Of a DNA stretch of 64,000 nt, positions 61,329 to 64,000 are shown one piece after another (position 1 is the stretch's first letter; each line of letters opens with the position of its first letter). The position numbers and the translations under genes were made by a program. The notes under the pieces were generated by a model. That model was not told the origin of the DNA. It made no database searches and was given only the letters and a program-made list of their open reading frames with translations. The DNA comes from Candidatus Defluviibacillus avedoerensis. Lineage in GTDB: Bacteria > Pseudomonadota > Gammaproteobacteria > Burkholderiales > Burkholderiaceae_C. The stretch lies in NCBI GenBank assembly GCA_016703665.1, contig JADJBS010000012.1, forward strand, positions 62,001 through 126,000, read 5' to 3'.

Positions 61329-62153
61329 ATGCCTGAACTCCCCGAAGTCGAAGTCACACGCCGCAGCTTTGCACTAAAGATTGAAGGTGCCAGGGTTCGC
61401 TCAGTCAGGCTTGGTCAACCACTTCGCTGGCCCTTGGGGTGTAACGGCGAGGATTTGATTGGGCGTCGAATTGCAAGCGTGCGACGGCGAGGTAAATACC
61501 TTTTGCTGGATTTTGAGCAGGGCATGCTCTTGATCCATCTGGGCATGTCAGGTAGTTTGCGTTTTATGGATTCTTTGCCTCCCGCTGGTAAACATGATCA
61601 TTTTGACTTGGTGACAACACAGGGCGTTTTGCGCTTGCACGACCCGCGTCGGTTCGGAGCGGTGGTATATGCGAGCAGCGAAAGCGATCCTGTGGCTATC
61701 AAGCTGTTGGGCCATCTGGGGATGGAGCCCTTGGGGCAATCTGAGAGCAGTTTTGCTTTGTTGGTGTTTATAAAGGAACTAAAGCATCGCAATGCCTCGA
61801 TTAAACAGGTTCTGTTGGCAGGCGACGTGGTTGTCGGTGTCGGCAATATTTATGCCTCTGAATCTCTTTTTTGGGCAGGCATCCGACCCGCGACAAGGGC
61901 TTCGAGATTGACGCGGCCTAAGATTGAACGTTTGCGCAGTGCCATCATTGATGTCCTGAGTAAAGCAGTCGAGCGAGGTGGAAGCACCTTGAGAGATTTT
62001 TCAAATGCCGATGGGGAAAGTGGACACTTTCAGATGGATGCGATGGTCTATGGCCGTCAAGGACAAGCATGTAAGGCTTGCGGTACGCTGATTAAGCAAA
62101 TCCGGCAAGGACAAAGATCAACTTTTTATTGCCCAAACTGTCAGGTGGGTTGA
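61329..62153 (+). CDS. mutM: formamidopyrimidine-DNA glycosylase
   Basis: A 274-aa base-excision repair enzyme that removes 8-oxoguanine. The N-terminal catalytic PELPEVEVTRR, the GHLGMEP-type helix, the H2TH region KQVLLAGDVVVGVGNIYASESLFWAGI and the zinc finger (CKACG ... FYCPNCQ) are present. I start at the ATG at 61329; a TTG three codons upstream is also in frame. It is divergent from the TPR gene. Confidence 0.96.
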   Translation: MPELPEVEVTRRSFALKIEGARVRSVRLGQPLRWPLGCNGEDLIGRRIASVRRRGKYLLLDFEQGMLLIHLGMSGSLRFMDSLPPAGKHDHFDLVTTQGVLRLHDPRRFGAVVYASSESDPVAIKLLGHLGMEPLGQSESSFALLVFIKELKHRNASIKQVLLAGDVVVGVGNIYASESLFWAGIRPATRASRLTRPKIERLRSAIIDVLSKAVERGGSTLRDFSNADGESGHFQMDAMVYGRQGQACKACGTLIKQIRQGQRSTFYCPNCQVG

Positions 62154-62198
62154 GTCAGGCAGAGTGCTATATTGACTGTTGAAAAGCAGACCAAACGA

Positions 62199-64000
62199 AT
62201 GACCGTGACATCCGATTCATCCTTCAACCAAAACTTTGACCGACACGGCTCCTGGCGGCGTGAGTTTGCATTGCGTCTGAAGTTGCTCGTGGAATGGCTC
62301 AAGGAAAACAGCTTGCTAAGCGTCGCTGTCGAAGAGCGGCTGATACAACTCGAAAGTCGAGTGCGCAACGACAAACTGATGGTGGCCTTTGTGGCGGAAT
62401 ATTCCCGAGGCAAGTCCGAGTTGATTAACGCAATGTTCTTCGCGGACTACGGTCGTCGGATCATGCCTGCGAGCGCAGGCCGTACGACCATGTGCCCAAC
62501 CGAAATTGCTTATGAAGCGGGTGTTGGTACCTGTTTGCGTTTGTTGCCCATTGAAACCCGCCTCGAAGGCAAAGCTCTGGGGGACTGGCGCCCAGATGTG
62601 CCGGCATGGCAACGGTTTGAGCTCGACGCCAGCAACCCCGAGCAGATGGCGAAAGTGCTGGCCATGGTTTCCGAAACGGTCAAGGTTGACCAGGACCGTG
62701 CCCGTGCACTTGGGTTTTGGCATGACGACGAGCCAGATGACAATCCGTTGAAGGGTCAAGATGGCAAAATCGAAATTCCCCGATGGCGGCATGCGTTGAT
62801 CAACATAGCCCATCCATTGCTGCGGCAAGGTCTGGTGGTTCTTGATACTCCTGGTCTGAATGCGCTGGGAGCAGAGCCAGAACTGACCGTTAGCTTGCTT
62901 CCTCAGGCTCACGCAGTGGTCTTCATTCTGGGGGCTGATACGGGTGTAACCCGGTCAGATATGGCGATCTGGCGAGATCACCTGAGCATGGAAGCGCAGC
63001 ACACTGACAGTCGCTTGGTTGCTTTGAACAAAATTGACATGCTGTGGGACGAGTTGAGCACGCCAGATCAGATCAAAGCGCAAATCGAGCGGCAGCAGGC
63101 GGATGTGGCACAAATCCTGTCCATTTCGCCAAGCAAGGTCATTCCTGTTTCAGCACAAAAAGGGCTGGTTGCCAAAGTCAACAAAGACGATACTTTGCTG
63201 CGAGCGAGTTGCCTGGTAGACATTGAGCGAGCGCTGGCAGACGGCGTGATTGGGCAGCGCCAACAGATTCTGCAAGCAGCGCTGGATGCGGCGATTGACG
63301 AGTTGAAGGGCGAAGCAGATCGGATGATTCATGTCCGACTACGCGACGTTTCCGAGCAAATGCAAGAACTCAAAGGTCTTGAGGGCAAGAATGTCGCTGT
63401 CGTCAAACACATGCGTGCCAGAGTTGAGATTGAGCGGACTGAATTTGAACAAAGCGACGCACGGATTCAAGCTGTTAAATCTGTTCATATCAAACTTTTG
63501 CGAGACGTTTTTAGGCAGTTATCTGGCAAAACGCTGAGTTTCGAGTTGACTGACCTTACCACTGCGCTGGCCAAGACGGGTTTGAAGCTGGGTGCCAAGA
63601 AAGCCTACTCGGAAACGTTTGGACGGCTTCGTTCAGGCTTGGTCCGTTCTCAGGAAGGTGTTGCCGACATCCGCAGCATGCTTGACGCATCGTTTCGACA
63701 ATTGAACGCAGAGTACGGATTCTCCTTGAATGTTCCACCTGAACTGGATCTATTCCGGTTCAGCAAAGACCTTGACTTGATCGAACGCAATCACAACCAA
63801 TACATGTCGCTGGGCAAGAGCCTGCAAATGGTCAGCAGTGATACATCGACGCGACTGGTGAGAGCACTCAAGAGCCGTCTGCGGATTGTTTACGAGTCCG
63901 CACTGGCTGAGCTCGAGCTATGGAGCAAACTGGCGACTTCTCAAATGGAATCTCAGTTGGCAGAGCGGCGACAGAATTTCACAAAGCGACTGGACGCAAT
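62199..64000 (+). CDS. dynamin-family GTPase, 3' end outside window
   Basis: At least 600 aa, open at the window end. The P-loop is AEYSRGKS (residues 66-73, Ala where Gly is usual), switch I is near TTMCPTE (96-102), G3 is DTPG (216-219) and G4 is NKID (277-280). Long amphipathic helices follow (for example LKGLEGKNVAVVKHMRARVEIERTEFEQ). It resembles bacterial dynamin-like proteins that act on membranes, but transmembrane or paddle segments would lie past the window. A TTG at 62172 is a possible earlier start. It follows mutM by 45 bp. Confidence 0.85.
   Translation, partial: MTVTSDSSFNQNFDRHGSWRREFALRLKLLVEWLKENSLLSVAVEERLIQLESRVRNDKLMVAFVAEYSRGKSELINAMFFADYGRRIMPASAGRTTMCPTEIAYEAGVGTCLRLLPIETRLEGKALGDWRPDVPAWQRFELDASNPEQMAKVLAMVSETVKVDQDRARALGFWHDDEPDDNPLKGQDGKIEIPRWRHALINIAHPLLRQGLVVLDTPGLNALGAEPELTVSLLPQAHAVVFILGADTGVTRSDMAIWRDHLSMEAQHTDSRLVALNKIDMLWDELSTPDQIKAQIERQQADVAQILSISPSKVIPVSAQKGLVAKVNKDDTLLRASCLVDIERALADGVIGQRQQILQAALDAAIDELKGEADRMIHVRLRDVSEQMQELKGLEGKNVAVVKHMRARVEIERTEFEQSDARIQAVKSVHIKLLRDVFRQLSGKTLSFELTDLTTALAKTGLKLGAKKAYSETFGRLRSGLVRSQEGVADIRSMLDASFRQLNAEYGFSLNVPPELDLFRFSKDLDLIERNHNQYMSLGKSLQMVSSDTSTRLVRALKSRLRIVYESALAELELWSKLATSQMESQLAERRQNFTKRLDA

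Noticed and set aside
1..64000. CRISPR arrays, rRNA operons, prophage or insertion sequences
   Set aside because: No spaced direct repeats, no rRNA-like sequence and no transposase or phage structural protein were seen on either strand.

Overview
This window is chromosomal DNA of a betaproteobacterium, most likely a Comamonadaceae member of Burkholderiales (Rhodoferax/Polaromonas/Acidovorax-like). The evidence is gene order: hisI-hisE-DUF4870-HIT-tatABC-degQ-petABC-sspAB, the dciA/M23-secA-argJ-DUF815-nudix block facing yacG-zapD-coaE-pilD-pilC-pilB, ftsY next to an M16 pair with rsmD-coaD, and ispE-tRNA-Gln-prs-rplY-pth. Abundant Bug (TctC-like) binding proteins point the same way. There are three tRNAs, no rRNA, no CRISPR and no recognisable phage or insertion sequence.

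Layout. 1-3.1 kb: a hybrid histidine kinase (5' end outside the window) and a response regulator with an HD-GYP domain, a c-di-GMP-type signalling pair. 3.1-6.1 kb: tRNA-Arg and a minus-strand MoxR ATPase / small membrane protein / GNAT / VWA set. 6.2-7.4 kb: a dihaem cytochrome c4 with a perfect FNR/ANR-type box, then a DUF1841 gene. 7.4-16.0 kb: a catabolic island. On the minus strand lie VOC dioxygenase-like, MhpA-like hydroxylase, IclR regulator, FAH-family hydrolase and Bug protein. On the plus strand lie Bug protein, CoA-transferase A/B and a PcaF-type thiolase, which would feed ring-cleavage products to acetyl-CoA and succinyl-CoA. A second perfect FNR-type box lies in the divergent control region. 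16.5-27.9 kb: end of the histidine pathway, Tat translocase, DegQ-type protease, pdxA, mscL, cytochrome bc1 and sspAB. 27.9-47.1 kb: tRNA-Thr, secretion, pilus assembly, cell division, cofactor and peptidase genes. 47.1-55.1 kb: a hydrolase, a phosphatase and a complete oligopeptide ABC transporter operon. 55.1-64 kb: ferredoxin, translation and PRPP genes, tRNA-Gln, isoprenoid and lipoprotein genes, mutM, and the start of a dynamin-like GTPase.

Two features cut across the window. First, at least nine single-base indels, almost all at or beside short runs of one base, break six otherwise intact conserved genes (hybrid kinase, HD-GYP regulator, pcaF, mscL, petB, pilC). This looks more like draft-sequence error than gene decay, so I annotate these as frameshifted CDS. 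Second, a short AT-rich motif (core ATAGCTAT followed by A's) recurs inside coding sequences, sometimes forming part of the protein N-terminus.

Most of the window is ordinary housekeeping DNA. The least explained parts are the catabolic island with its oxygen-type regulatory box, the dispersed coding repeat, the MoxR/VWA set, the SelD-N-like oxidoreductase and the dynamin-like GTPase beside mutM.
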